Shown here: positions 1-7,033 of the stretch, one piece after another
How positions within the stretch are numbered: the first letter of the stretch is position 1
Layout: every line of letters starts with the position of its first letter
Source: Segatella copri
GTDB taxonomy: Bacteria; Bacteroidota; Bacteroidia; Bacteroidales; Bacteroidaceae
Reading direction: 5' to 3'
Assembly (NCBI RefSeq): GCF_009494395.1
Contig: NZ_VZCB01000101.1
Span: 1-64,000 of the forward strand
DNA length: 64,000 nt
Translations under genes and position numbers: made by a program
Notes under the pieces: generated by a model
Databases searched by the model: none
The model's input: the letters and a program-made list of their open reading frames with translations, nothing else
What the model was told of the DNA's origin: nothing

Positions 1-56
1 TCATTCAAGTTTTTTATATTACTTGCTTATAATTCGAAAATTTTATATAAATTTGT

Positions 57-2117
57 ATGGTAAACAATAAGGTAAACGATATGTTTGAACAGCAACAAAA
101 TACAGGGAAAAGTACGTCTTTGGCAGAGAAATATGCCAATGCCGTAGGCCAGTTGTCCGATGCCAATGATCGGGCAGCGCATGCAGAGCATGACCTGCAG
201 GTGGAGCGCATTACTCGTCAAGACTTGATTGACGAGGAGGTGGCTCGCCGTGTTGCTGAAGCAGAAGAACGTATCAGAAAAGAGTTGGAAGCTCAATTAG
301 CAGATAAGACCAAGGAGTTGGAGGAACGTAATAAGGCTTTGGATAAGCGTGAGTCTGATGTAGATAAGAAAGCGGAGACAATCGCCCAAAATGTAAGTGA
401 ACAGGTTCGCCAGCAGATGTCTGCAGCTAAAACCCGTTTCGAGAAAACTGCGCTGAATCGTTTGGCTGATATGTTTGACATGTTCATGCAGGCGTTCATC
501 GCCCTTGGTGACAAGGATTCTTCCAAAGGTCAGGAACTGTTGCAGAAGTATCAGCTTGCGGCAAAGGAAGCGCATGAGTCTTTGACGGATGAAATCAAGG
601 ATAAACTGGCCAAGGTTGAAGCTAAAAGCAAGTCTAAGACCGAGCAGATAGCCTCTCTTGTCAGAATGATATTTACTCAAAAGCGTGAGCGGGTAGTCTT
701 TAGTAAGGAAGAACGTGATACCATCTATGATAAGGTAATGGCATCAGTTGAGTTCACTGATGAGGAAAAGAAACGTTACCAAGAGTGCCGTGAATTCTGT
801 GAGGAATATCGCAAGCGCAAGGCTATAAAGAAGCTTTTGAATAGCCAGAAGGAACAGAAGGGGCATGGACGAAATCCTATACCTGAGGATATGCCTCGCT
901 TGGAGGAAAAGGTACTTTGGCCTGAAGGCTATATAGGACATGAGGATGAATATGTAATCGTTTACCAAGGCAAGGTGCAGGAGTTTATCGTGCCAGCCAA
1001 AGTACGCTACTTTGTTCAGCCATATCGTCGTCCTGTTGTTCGTCGCAAGGATGATCCAATGCAGAAACTCTTGCAGTCTCCATGCTATGAGGACGTATTT
1101 TGGAAGAGTTATGCTTCGGCAGAGTTGTTGGCACAGTTAGAGTGTAATAAGTATGTTCTTCATCAGCCGTTTAACCGGCAGATAAAGAAGATGAAACAGG
1201 ATGGCTTGATACTCGCTCCTTCAACTGTTGATGACTGGCATCAGGGTGTATGCGACAAGATAGAACCTCTCTACAATCTGCAGATGGATCGGGTAATGTC
1301 CAGTTTGCTGCTTGGTGCTGATGGCTCTCCATTCCCGATATTGGACTGCGAGAAGCATAAGACGGTAAATCATTACTTGATTCAATATCGTTCTGTGGCG
1401 ACAGGCATCCCAATCTTCATGGTTAATACGAAAAACAAGCATGGTAGGGGTACTGCTGACATCATGGACAACCTCAAAGATTGGAAAGGTGTGGCGCTGA
1501 TGTGTGATGGTTACTCTGGCTATGATTGGCTGAAGAAGATAAATGGTCGCATATTGTGTCGTTGTGTCGTTCATGCCCGAAGACCAATGGAACGAGCCTT
1601 GAAGGAAAATCCTAATCTTGCAAAGATAGGTATTCTCTTCTACCAGAACATTAACCTGATTGAGGAAATGATAAAGGAGAAGAAACTTGAGGGCGAGGAG
1701 AAGGCACAGTTCAGGAAGGACAATGCTGAGCCACTATGGGAGGACTTCAAGCTATGGGCTGCAAGTGCCATCTTGGATGTGCCAAAAGACAGCAATATAT
1801 ACCAGGCATTGAACTATATGTTGCGCAACTATACAGAGTTGACCAATTATATAGACATCCCAAATATGCCATTGGATAACAATGATACCGAACGCCTGAT
1901 CCGTGACATGGTGATGGGTAAGAAGGCTTATTTGTTCTGCCGTGACTTGGATGCTTGTAAGCGTGCAGCAATGATGTACTCCTTGTTTGGAGCATGTAAG
2001 GTGCTAGATAAAAATCCTGAGCGTTGGCTTTGTTATGTGTTGAAGCACATAGATTCTACGCCTGAGGATAAACTTTATACTCTTCTTCCTGAGTTTTGGG
2101 AAGATGAAGAACAATAA
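57..2117 (+). CDS. IS66-family transposase (TnpC type)
   Basis: Transposase of 686 residues that cuts and joins IS66 ends. The first 260 or so residues are highly charged and predicted coiled coil, longer than in proteobacterial TnpC. The catalytic DDE domain follows: Asp422 (in ADGSPF), Asp484 (in MCDGYSGY) and Glu612 (in NNDTERLIR) are the likely acidic triad, with a Cys/His motif (CRCVVHARR) between the second Asp and the Glu. The C-terminal segment matches the IS66 C-terminal domain pattern (KKAYLFCRDLDACKRAA). The start at 57 is usable, but a second in-frame ATG at 81 is preceded by an AAGG-like site and may be the real start. The gene looks intact. Any tnpA and tnpB would be upstream, outside the window. 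Confidence 0.88.
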   Translation: MVNNKVNDMFEQQQNTGKSTSLAEKYANAVGQLSDANDRAAHAEHDLQVERITRQDLIDEEVARRVAEAEERIRKELEAQLADKTKELEERNKALDKRESDVDKKAETIAQNVSEQVRQQMSAAKTRFEKTALNRLADMFDMFMQAFIALGDKDSSKGQELLQKYQLAAKEAHESLTDEIKDKLAKVEAKSKSKTEQIASLVRMIFTQKRERVVFSKEERDTIYDKVMASVEFTDEEKKRYQECREFCEEYRKRKAIKKLLNSQKEQKGHGRNPIPEDMPRLEEKVLWPEGYIGHEDEYVIVYQGKVQEFIVPAKVRYFVQPYRRPVVRRKDDPMQKLLQSPCYEDVFWKSYASAELLAQLECNKYVLHQPFNRQIKKMKQDGLILAPSTVDDWHQGVCDKIEPLYNLQMDRVMSSLLLGADGSPFPILDCEKHKTVNHYLIQYRSVATGIPIFMVNTKNKHGRGTADIMDNLKDWKGVALMCDGYSGYDWLKKINGRILCRCVVHARRPMERALKENPNLAKIGILFYQNINLIEEMIKEKKLEGEEKAQFRKDNAEPLWEDFKLWAASAILDVPKDSNIYQALNYMLRNYTELTNYIDIPNMPLDNNDTERLIRDMVMGKKAYLFCRDLDACKRAAMMYSLFGACKVLDKNPERWLCYVLKHIDSTPEDKLYTLLPEFWEDEEQ

Positions 2118-2152
2118 AAATGAATTTAATATTTAGTCAAATTAAGGTATAA

Positions 2153-2178
2153 CCTCCATTAGCTTGTGCTGATGGAGG
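2153..2178 (+). terminator. Hairpin behind the IS66 transposase gene
   Basis: The sequence CCTCCATTAGC, loop TTGT, GCTGATGGAGG forms an 11-bp stem with one U-G wobble, 35 bases after the transposase stop. No clear T tract follows, so it may be a weak terminator or an RNA structure blocking read-through. It lies inside the element. Confidence 0.45.
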
Positions 2179-2226
2179 GCTAAATTGCGTATTCTTGTCT
2201 CAAAATTAGAAAAATGATGCCGCCGT

Positions 2227-2258
2227 GCAAAGGTACAACATTATTTTGAGATTTGCAA
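2227..2258 (-). promoter_or_regulatory. Promoter in the IS66 right end, reading back into the element
   Basis: On the minus strand TTG, exactly 20 bases, then TACCTTTG gives a near-perfect Bacteroidetes promoter. It points from the right end towards the transposase gene, so a transcript would be antisense to it. Seen as sequence match only. Confidence 0.5.
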
Positions 2259-2281
2259 TACGGAGTTGAGCGGATACTTAC

Positions 2282-2641
2282 AATAGTCGTGGTCGTAAAC
2301 TGTCTCATGATATTCCTAGAGAGAAACGAATGCGTAGGTATCCTGCTGTACTTATAGGAAGGCTTGGAATTAATGTTGACTTTCGTCATCAAGGTATAGG
2401 GTCAGAATTATTGGATTTCATTAAATCTTGGTTTATTGATGAAGAAAATAAAACTGGATGTCGTTTTTTGATAGTTGATGCCTATAACTGTATGGTTCCA
2501 TTGGATTTTTATCAAAAGAATGAATTCTTGTTTTTGTTTTCGACGGAACAGCAAGAAGCTGAGAATCTTGGTTATGACATGACCAAGTCGTTGCATACGC
2601 GCCTCATGTATTACGATTTGAAGAAGTTAACTTCAAATTGA
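2282..2641 (+). pseudogene. GNAT acetyltransferase, 5'-truncated by the IS66 insertion
   Basis: From the IS junction the frame reads NSRGRKLSHDIPREKR and continues through the ATG at 2330 to a stop at 2641. The GNAT acetyl-CoA binding motif is clear (GRLGINVDFRHQGIGSELL), followed by the C-terminal half of the fold. The N-terminal strands and first helices of a normal GNAT protein are absent. Because the coding frame runs right up to the inferred terminus, the simplest reading is that the element landed in this gene and that the 5' half lies on the far side of the element, outside the window. A 103-residue product from ATG 2330 would lack part of the fold and is unlikely to be active. Substrate unknown. 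Confidence 0.7.
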
Positions 2642-2929
2642 AAAACGTATTAATTCTATGCGCCATTTGTATTATCAGAAGTTTGACAAGAACCAGAGTT
2701 TTTTCTGTCTAGAGTTTTTGAGCTGTCCTTCCGATTTATGTGTTGAAGTGGAAGTATCATGCCTTGATGACAGAAGCACTTTTAGTTAAAGCTGCTTTAA
2801 AAATCGAAAAAGTCTAATTTCTTAAAATACTCTGTATCCCCAGTAAACACTGGGGATGGAGTGCTATTGCCTTAGGGGTTGGATGCTTACATAGTGATCG
2901 TAAATATATAGGTATATCACCATTACAGC
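2642..2929. other. Intergenic stretch with one strong hairpin, no supported gene
   Basis: Nothing here reads as a conserved protein; a 43-codon frame beginning at 2658 has no recognisable features. A perfect 9-bp stem (ATCCCCAGT, loop AAAC, ACTGGGGAT) lies at 2836-2857 but is not followed by a T tract, so it is not a standard terminator. Confidence 0.5.
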
Positions 2930-3057
2930 GTAAGGTTTTAACACATTAAGTATTTACCTTTGCATCCGAATTCTTAAAAATCAGAATTATGGAAACAAAG
3001 GAATACTTCGAAAAGGTGATACAGGACTTTAACCAGAACCGTAGAGGTCGAAACATG
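2930..3057 (+). mobile_element. Remnant of the left end of a second IS66-like element
   Basis: The remnant begins GTAAGG, the IS66 terminal form, then shows a TACCTTTG promoter box at 2955-2962 and the start of a small gene at 2989. The layout (GTAAG, some 20-40 bases, ACCTTTGCA) mirrors the inverted right end of the element at 1-2281. The small gene opens METKEYFEKVIQDFNQ, which I recognise with moderate certainty as the start of the small accessory (TnpA-like) protein of Bacteroidetes IS66 elements. Similarity ends near 3050, where another gene fragment begins. Confidence 0.45.
2955..2962 (+). promoter_or_regulatory. Promoter -7 box (TACCTTTG) of the IS remnant
   Basis: The box has the Bacteroidetes -7 consensus and lies 27 bases before the ATG at 2989. 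The -33 region is poor. It could now drive the chimeric fragment downstream. Confidence 0.5.
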
Positions 3058-3087
3058 CGTCCTTGGCTGATTTTCACCAAGCTCTAA
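2989..3087 (+). pseudogene. Truncated IS66 accessory gene start (TnpA-like), frame-shifted by a junction
   Basis: About 22 codons look like the N-terminus of the IS66 accessory DNA-binding protein (METKEYFEKVIQ then DFNQNRRGR). After that the frame leaves the family, runs through unrelated codons (NMRPWLIFTKL) and stops at 3085-3087. The break coincides with the start of another open frame, as expected for a deletion junction. The family call is from memory of Bacteroidetes IS66 elements and is not certain. Confidence 0.4.
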
Positions 3088-3299
3088 CAAAAGAAGAAGG
3101 TATTATTCCTAAAAATAAAGGAGATGAAGGGAGAAAGAAGTTCTTTGTAGTTGTGGGTAAAGACCAAGAAGGAAATGCGATTGGTTTTGTACTTGTCAAC
3201 TCAGAAATTAATAAGAATGATTTGGTAGAAATAAAAAAGGCTATTTGTTCTTATGAGAATGTTTCCATGAAGTTGTTGAAACGTTTTGGATTGATATAA
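3045..3299 (+). pseudogene. Small hypothetical protein fragment, probably internally deleted
   Basis: The open frame runs from the stop at 3042-3044 to 3299; the only start codons near its front are weak (TTG at 3063). It reads as an N-terminal part (ADFHQALTKEEGIIP, then KKFFVVVGKDQEGNAIGFVL) and a C-terminal part (KAICSYENVSMKLLKRFGLI). I do not recognise the family with confidence. The first part recalls small Bacteroidetes proteins from toxin-antitoxin regions, and the joint near FVLVNSEINKND suggests that a middle section has been lost. It has no start or promoter of its own because an IS remnant is fused to its front. Function unknown. Confidence 0.35.
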
Positions 3300-3377
3300 C
3301 TGGGAAATTTATTGTGATTTTCTTGGGTGAAGGAGTATACTTAGCAATCCTTCACCCTAATAACGATACAAAATAAC

Positions 3378-3396
3378 TTTTTTCGAAAACCTACCC
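3378..3396 (+). repeat. Solo copy of the leading edge of the helicase-embedded element
   Basis: TTTTTTCGAAAACCTACCC here matches the first 19 bases of the repeat inside the helicase gene (TTTTTTCGAAAACCCACCC at 4377) with one change. Similarity stops right after it. It may be a decayed end of the same element or chance. Confidence 0.35.
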
Positions 3397-3562
3397 ATAT
3401 CTAGAAAACACAAAAGGATTAGAATTTAATTTTTTAATTATATACGATAAGATTGGCTGAGCTTTGAATAAAAGCTCGGCTCATCTTGTTGGCTTATTTG
3501 CATTTAATGCGCTGGTTCTGGTATTGTGGAATAATATGAATACATCTGTTGTCTTATTGAAC

Positions 3563-3607
3563 TTATTGCGAATTGCGGATAAAGGCTTTAGAAAATTCGA
3601 TTTTCAT
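3563..3607 (-). pseudogene. Vestigial toxin start (RelE/ParE-like) overlapping the antitoxin gene
   Basis: An ATG at 3607-3605 overlaps the antitoxin stop as ATGA, the usual coupling of an antitoxin and its toxin. It reads MKIEFSKAFIRNSQ and then meets TAA. That opening resembles RelE/ParE-type toxins, but no continuation is evident in any frame downstream (3420-3560). I infer a toxin gene that has lost nearly all its body. Confidence 0.4.
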
Positions 3608-3858
3608 ACGCTTAACCACTTTTCAAAATCTTCTTGTTCTTCTTTATTGGCACGGATGAGACCCTCTGGCTGCTCTTTTCTTAATTTGGCATAGAGCTTT
3701 GCATCTTCGTAATCCTCGGCTATACCATTAAGTATATCCTCAATATAGTTTTTGAGGTTGGTTCCCTTCTGAATAGCCATTATGGATAGGGTCTTAAAAG
3801 TATCATCTTTTAAGTCGATGATCTTTCTTTTGGAAGGTGTTACTGAAACTGTACTCAT
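3604..3858 (-). CDS. Ribbon-helix-helix antitoxin-like protein
   Basis: An 84-residue protein with the pattern of small Bacteroidetes antitoxins. A basic N-terminus leads into a short strand (KRKIIDLKDDTFKTLSIMA) and two helices (GTNLKNYIEDILNGIAE), followed by an acidic tail ending EEQEDFEKWLSV that would bind the toxin. By family analogy it would bind its own promoter and neutralise a toxin. A partner is expected immediately downstream, and its ATG does overlap the stop, but that frame closes after 14 codons, so this is now an orphan. A -7 box at 3891-3898 precedes it. The family assignment is from sequence pattern only. Confidence 0.6.
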   Translation of the reverse strand: MSTVSVTPSKRKIIDLKDDTFKTLSIMAIQKGTNLKNYIEDILNGIAEDYEDAKLYAKLRKEQPEGLIRANKEEQEDFEKWLSV

Positions 3859-3890
3859 AAATGTATTTATTTAAATGGTTCTACTTTTTG

Positions 3891-3925
3891 CAAAGATACA
3901 TAATATATTCCATATATATGATATA
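3891..3925 (-). promoter_or_regulatory. Promoter and AT-rich dyad upstream of the antitoxin-like gene
   Basis: The minus strand shows TATCTTTG at 3898-3891. Just upstream the DNA is a run of overlapping AT-rich dyads (around CATATATATG), a plausible operator for an autoregulated antitoxin. The -33 match is weak. Confidence 0.45.
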
Positions 3926-4147
3926 TCTCTATGTAAAATTAACAAAGATTTAAAGTTGAAGGAATTTCTTGGTGTTTTAGAATATGTTTATTAGCATAGA
4001 CCAATCAATGGGCTATGCTGATGAGTTTACTACCTAGAGCTGTAGTCATGGCATTCTCAAAGAGAATCTATTGGTATCGCTGATATTATCCGGAGTAGTC
4101 AAACAATATGGCGAAAATATAACAATATTTAATTATAATTTGAAAAT

Positions 4148-6934
4148 ATGAATGTAATCAAGCTTTTTGATTACCAAGAGGATATGAAGGAACGGATTGA
4201 GAAGGCGTTGCGCCTTCATCGGTCCGTGATGGCACAAATGCCAACGGGTACGGGAAAAACGGTTCTACTCGCTTCGGTCGTAGAATCGTTTTTGAGGGAA
4301 CATTCCAATTGTCATGTTTGGATTGTTGCCCATAGAAGGGAGTTGGTTTCTCAGATTCGAGAAACCATTCAAAGAGTTTTTTCGAAAACCCACCCGTCCT
4401 CCCTTACCCTTAAGGGAGGCTCCACCTCTTTCCCCAAGCCCCTTTCCCCTCAGGGGACAGGGGATGTAACCGCTCCTCCTCGTCGCTCGGAACCGCTACG
4501 CTCTAAGGATGGCGGACCATCAAAGGTCTCGCCAGATTGTTTGTCGGCTGGCGCATTAAAGGGGGCGTCAAAGGTCTCGCCAGATTGTTTGTGCGGTGTA
4601 AACCGCCTTGCTGAAAAAGAGGATGATACTTCTTTCAATTTGATAGAAAAGCCGTTGGATTCTTCACTCTTCACTCTTCGTTCTTCACTTATAAAGGCTG
4701 TGTCGATACAATGGTTGTCGAAACACTATGACGAGATAGAGGAAGAACCGGGAATGATAGTGATTGACGAGGCGCACCATGCGCTTGCCAAGACTTACAA
4801 GGGAATGTGGGATAGATTCCCGAAAGCTAAATTCCTGGGACTGACGGCTACACCTTGCCGATTGAATGGTAAGGGATTCACGGATTTGTTTGACGTATTG
4901 GTGCAGTCGTGGAGTGTTCCTGAGTTTATCAGCAAGGGAAGATTGGCGACATACGATTTCGTGAGCATCAAATCGGATGGTGTGACGCAAGGGCTCATTG
5001 ATTCCTTGCAGAAGCGAGGAGCAGATGGTGATTATCAGAACAAGGAGATGGATCGGGTTTTGAACAAGAAACCGAGCATTGAAAGGCTTTATAAAAGTTT
5101 TGAGAAGTATGGCAAAGACAGGAAGGGCATCGTGTATGCCATCAATATCAGTCATGCTAATGCTATTGCCGAGTTCTACAGAGAACACGGCATCGCGGCT
5201 GTTGCTATTGATAGTAAAACGCCAAGTTCTTTACGAAAAGAACTTATTGAAAGATTCAAAGCTTCTTCTAATACTTCTCAATATTTTTCGAAAACCCACC
5301 CGTCCTCCCTTACCCTTAAGGGAGGCTCCACCTCTTTCCCCAAGCCCCTTTCCCCTCAGGGGACAGGGGATGTAACCGCTCCTCCTCGTCGCTCGGAACC
5401 GCTACGCTCTAAGGATGGCGGACCATCAAAGGTCTCGCCAGATTTTTTGTCGGCTGGCGCATTAAAGGAGGCATCAAAGCCCTCGCCAGATTGTGCGGGA
5501 TGGGACCGCCTGGGTGCTACTTGTTTGCGGGCTGCTGATGGGGCTGCTCCTATACAAGTATTGGTGAATGTGGATATCTTCTCGGAGGGCTTTGACTGTC
5601 CGGATATTGAGTTTGTGCAGTTGGCTCGTCCTACCTTGTCGCTTGCCAAGTATCTGCAGATGGTAGGAAGAGGATTGCGAGTAGCCAGGGGAAAGAAGAG
5701 CTGTGTGATGATAGATAACGTGGGATTATACCGGGTGTTCGGATTGCCATCACAGGTATGGAACTGGAATGCGATGTTTGAAGGAAAGCTGAAAGTTGGC
5801 AAGAAGAAGGAGACTGCCAAGGAAAGAGCGTTTTTCCAGGGAAGTGAGGAGCAAGAGGGGCATCAGGATGATTCTGATTCGGAAATGGAGATGGTGGTGA
5901 GCCATGAGGAGTTGCTCCAGACGCTGCATTATCGAGAGTTTGTGGACAGTAGAGGGGAGTTTGCCATCATCAAGCTTCCTGATGGGAAGATGACGGTAGT
6001 GAACCGGCAGGGAGAACAAGTCTTGGAGCCAGGCGATTACCGTGACATGAAGCTGTTGGATGGCAACATCCTGTTCTACCGACATCGCAGAAAGGAGGTC
6101 TGCTATTATGACCTGTTGTCTGGAGCTATTATTGACGATGGTCCCAATGTTTACGATGTTCCAAAGGTGGTTACGCTAGAAGGTTGGGAGTTCATCAAAT
6201 ATGGAGATGTTTATATGTCTCGCACCTACGAACATTTCTCTTGGCCATATTGCCCTTCCAAATATGACCTGTTCAATTTTGGGGATTACCTGATATATCG
6301 TTATAATTATTTAGTAGATAGTGGTTGCCAGGAATGGTACTATTATGAAGGAGGCAAAGGCTTGATGATGAAGGCTACTATAGATAGTAATCGAGTATGT
6401 TTCTTGCGTGGTGATTATGAACATGTGTATTGGAAGTGTGCCACTCTTCATTGTGGTTGTATCGTGGTTATGGACAGCAAGCAGGACTACTACCTGGTGG
6501 ATTCATATTTGAAGAAGACCTATATTGGATGCAATAACCCAAAGAATGAAAATGAAGATCTTCATATTGTAATGCCTCGCCTTGGCAAGAAATACTTTGA
6601 TGAGATGATGTTACAGGAGAAGAAAAAGGAAGCAAGCGAGATGATCCTTTTGCATGAAAAGTCTGTAGCAGGACATGTGGAATTATATCAGGCTGGAAAG
6701 AAATGGGGCATAAAAGTGGATGGCAGAGTTGTCGTGCCACCCCTTTATCGCAGCATAGCGCAACCTGTTGGTGCCTATTGTGCCTTTGAAGAGATTCCAA
6801 GATATTGGGGTATTATGACCTTAAAAGGCAAGGTGATAGTTGATGCCAAATATGAGAAGGTCGAGATTCGTGATGGAGGGATCGCCGTGGTAACTGATAT
6901 CACGGGGAAAACACAGACCATCCATCTGAAATGA
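4148..6934 (+). CDS. SF2 DEAD/DEAH-type helicase with WG-type C-terminal repeats, carrying two in-frame repeat insertions
   Basis: A 928-residue ATP-dependent nucleic-acid helicase of the type I restriction Res-subunit-like kind. Visible motifs are Walker A PTGTGKT (32-38), WIVAHRREL (Ia), DEAHH (207-211), LTATP (III) and QMVGRGLR (about 503-510). After residue 560 an acidic linker leads to a C-terminal region with WG-repeat-like segments (KKWGIKVDGRVVVPPLY and IMTLKGKVIVDAKYEK). Residues about 78-155 and 380-456 are encoded by two copies of the same palindromic element. They interrupt the core between motifs Ia and II and before the segment IQVLVNVDIFSEGFDCPD. Without them the length would be near 770 residues. 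The frame stays open throughout, but activity is uncertain. A TATAATTTG-like box lies some 10 bases before the start. Substrate unknown. Confidence 0.8.
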   Translation: MNVIKLFDYQEDMKERIEKALRLHRSVMAQMPTGTGKTVLLASVVESFLREHSNCHVWIVAHRRELVSQIRETIQRVFSKTHPSSLTLKGGSTSFPKPLSPQGTGDVTAPPRRSEPLRSKDGGPSKVSPDCLSAGALKGASKVSPDCLCGVNRLAEKEDDTSFNLIEKPLDSSLFTLRSSLIKAVSIQWLSKHYDEIEEEPGMIVIDEAHHALAKTYKGMWDRFPKAKFLGLTATPCRLNGKGFTDLFDVLVQSWSVPEFISKGRLATYDFVSIKSDGVTQGLIDSLQKRGADGDYQNKEMDRVLNKKPSIERLYKSFEKYGKDRKGIVYAINISHANAIAEFYREHGIAAVAIDSKTPSSLRKELIERFKASSNTSQYFSKTHPSSLTLKGGSTSFPKPLSPQGTGDVTAPPRRSEPLRSKDGGPSKVSPDFLSAGALKEASKPSPDCAGWDRLGATCLRAADGAAPIQVLVNVDIFSEGFDCPDIEFVQLARPTLSLAKYLQMVGRGLRVARGKKSCVMIDNVGLYRVFGLPSQVWNWNAMFEGKLKVGKKKETAKERAFFQGSEEQEGHQDDSDSEMEMVVSHEELLQTLHYREFVDSRGEFAIIKLPDGKMTVVNRQGEQVLEPGDYRDMKLLDGNILFYRHRRKEVCYYDLLSGAIIDDGPNVYDVPKVVTLEGWEFIKYGDVYMSRTYEHFSWPYCPSKYDLFNFGDYLIYRYNYLVDSGCQEWYYYEGGKGLMMKATIDSNRVCFLRGDYEHVYWKCATLHCGCIVVMDSKQDYYLVDSYLKKTYIGCNNPKNENEDLHIVMPRLGKKYFDEMMLQEKKKEASEMILLHEKSVAGHVELYQAGKKWGIKVDGRVVVPPLYRSIAQPVGAYCAFEEIPRYWGIMTLKGKVIVDAKYEKVEIRDGGIAVVTDITGKTQTIHLK
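4378..4608 (+). repeat. Palindrome-rich repeat element inside the helicase gene, copy 1
   Basis: The first 161 bases (4378-4538) are identical to 5284-5444; similarity continues with scattered changes to about 4608. It contains a hairpin CCTCCCTTA-ccct-TAAGGGAGG, a second one built from CCCCT and AGGGG blocks, an internal direct repeat (25 bases at 4520-4544 and again at 4568-4592, a 48-bp step) and a closing dyad GCGGT-gtaa-ACCGC. It is clearly more GC-rich than the surrounding gene. It is read in frame as FSKTHPSSLTLKGGSTS and onwards, while its reverse strand is also open. Confidence 0.85.
4661..4690 (+). repeat. TTCACTC-type microsatellite inside the helicase gene
   Basis: Imperfect short repeats of CTTCACT encode SSLFTLRSSL between repeat copy 1 and the conserved IKAVSIQWLS segment. 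The tract is probably also non-native to the helicase. Confidence 0.5.
5284..5511 (+). repeat. Palindrome-rich repeat element inside the helicase gene, copy 2
   Basis: Same orientation and same reading frame as copy 1, with 161 bases (5284-5444) identical. After that it differs at several bases, lacks four bases present in copy 1 and ends in a dyad GCGG-gatggga-CCGC. The helicase resumes by the conserved segment IQVLVNVDIFSEGF. Neither copy is flanked by an obvious target duplication. Confidence 0.85.
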
Positions 6935-6970
6935 TCTATTATAGGGGCGTCAGTCTGAGAATATTAACAA

Positions 6971-7010
6971 AAAAAGAGTGTGTCATGAATTTATGATACA
7001 CTCTTTTTTT
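6971..7010. terminator. Bidirectional terminator between the helicase gene and thiH
   Basis: AGAGTGTGTCAT, loop GAATTT, ATGATACACTCT forms a 12-bp stem with one wobble pair, flanked by an A run on the left and a T run on the right. It serves both converging genes. Confidence 0.85.
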
Positions 7011-7033
7011 TATTCTGTTTAATTACATCTTCT

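Larger units (their letters stand above)
1..2281 (+). mobile_element. IS66-family insertion sequence, right part (left end outside window)
   Basis: The stretch carries the large IS66 transposase gene and a plausible right terminus at 2278-2281 (TTAC, the complement of the GTAA that begins IS66 ends). Immediately after the terminus, an acetyltransferase reading frame starts mid-gene, which marks the junction. The left terminus and the usual small accessory genes (tnpA, tnpB) must lie before base 1. A subterminal inverted repeat (2187-2206 against 2244-2262) and a 26-base hairpin lie between the transposase stop and the terminus. Family assignment rests on the transposase; the exact right end is inferred from the TTAC and the resumed reading frame. 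Confidence 0.75.

Noticed and set aside
2658..2789. 43-codon frame after the GNAT remnant
   Set aside because: No ribosome site, no promoter and no recognisable pattern.
4450..4674. 74-codon minus-strand frame inside repeat copy 1, and its counterpart in copy 2
   Set aside because: Both come from the repeat element being open on both strands. No start or domain supports a gene, though it is noted as a property of the element.
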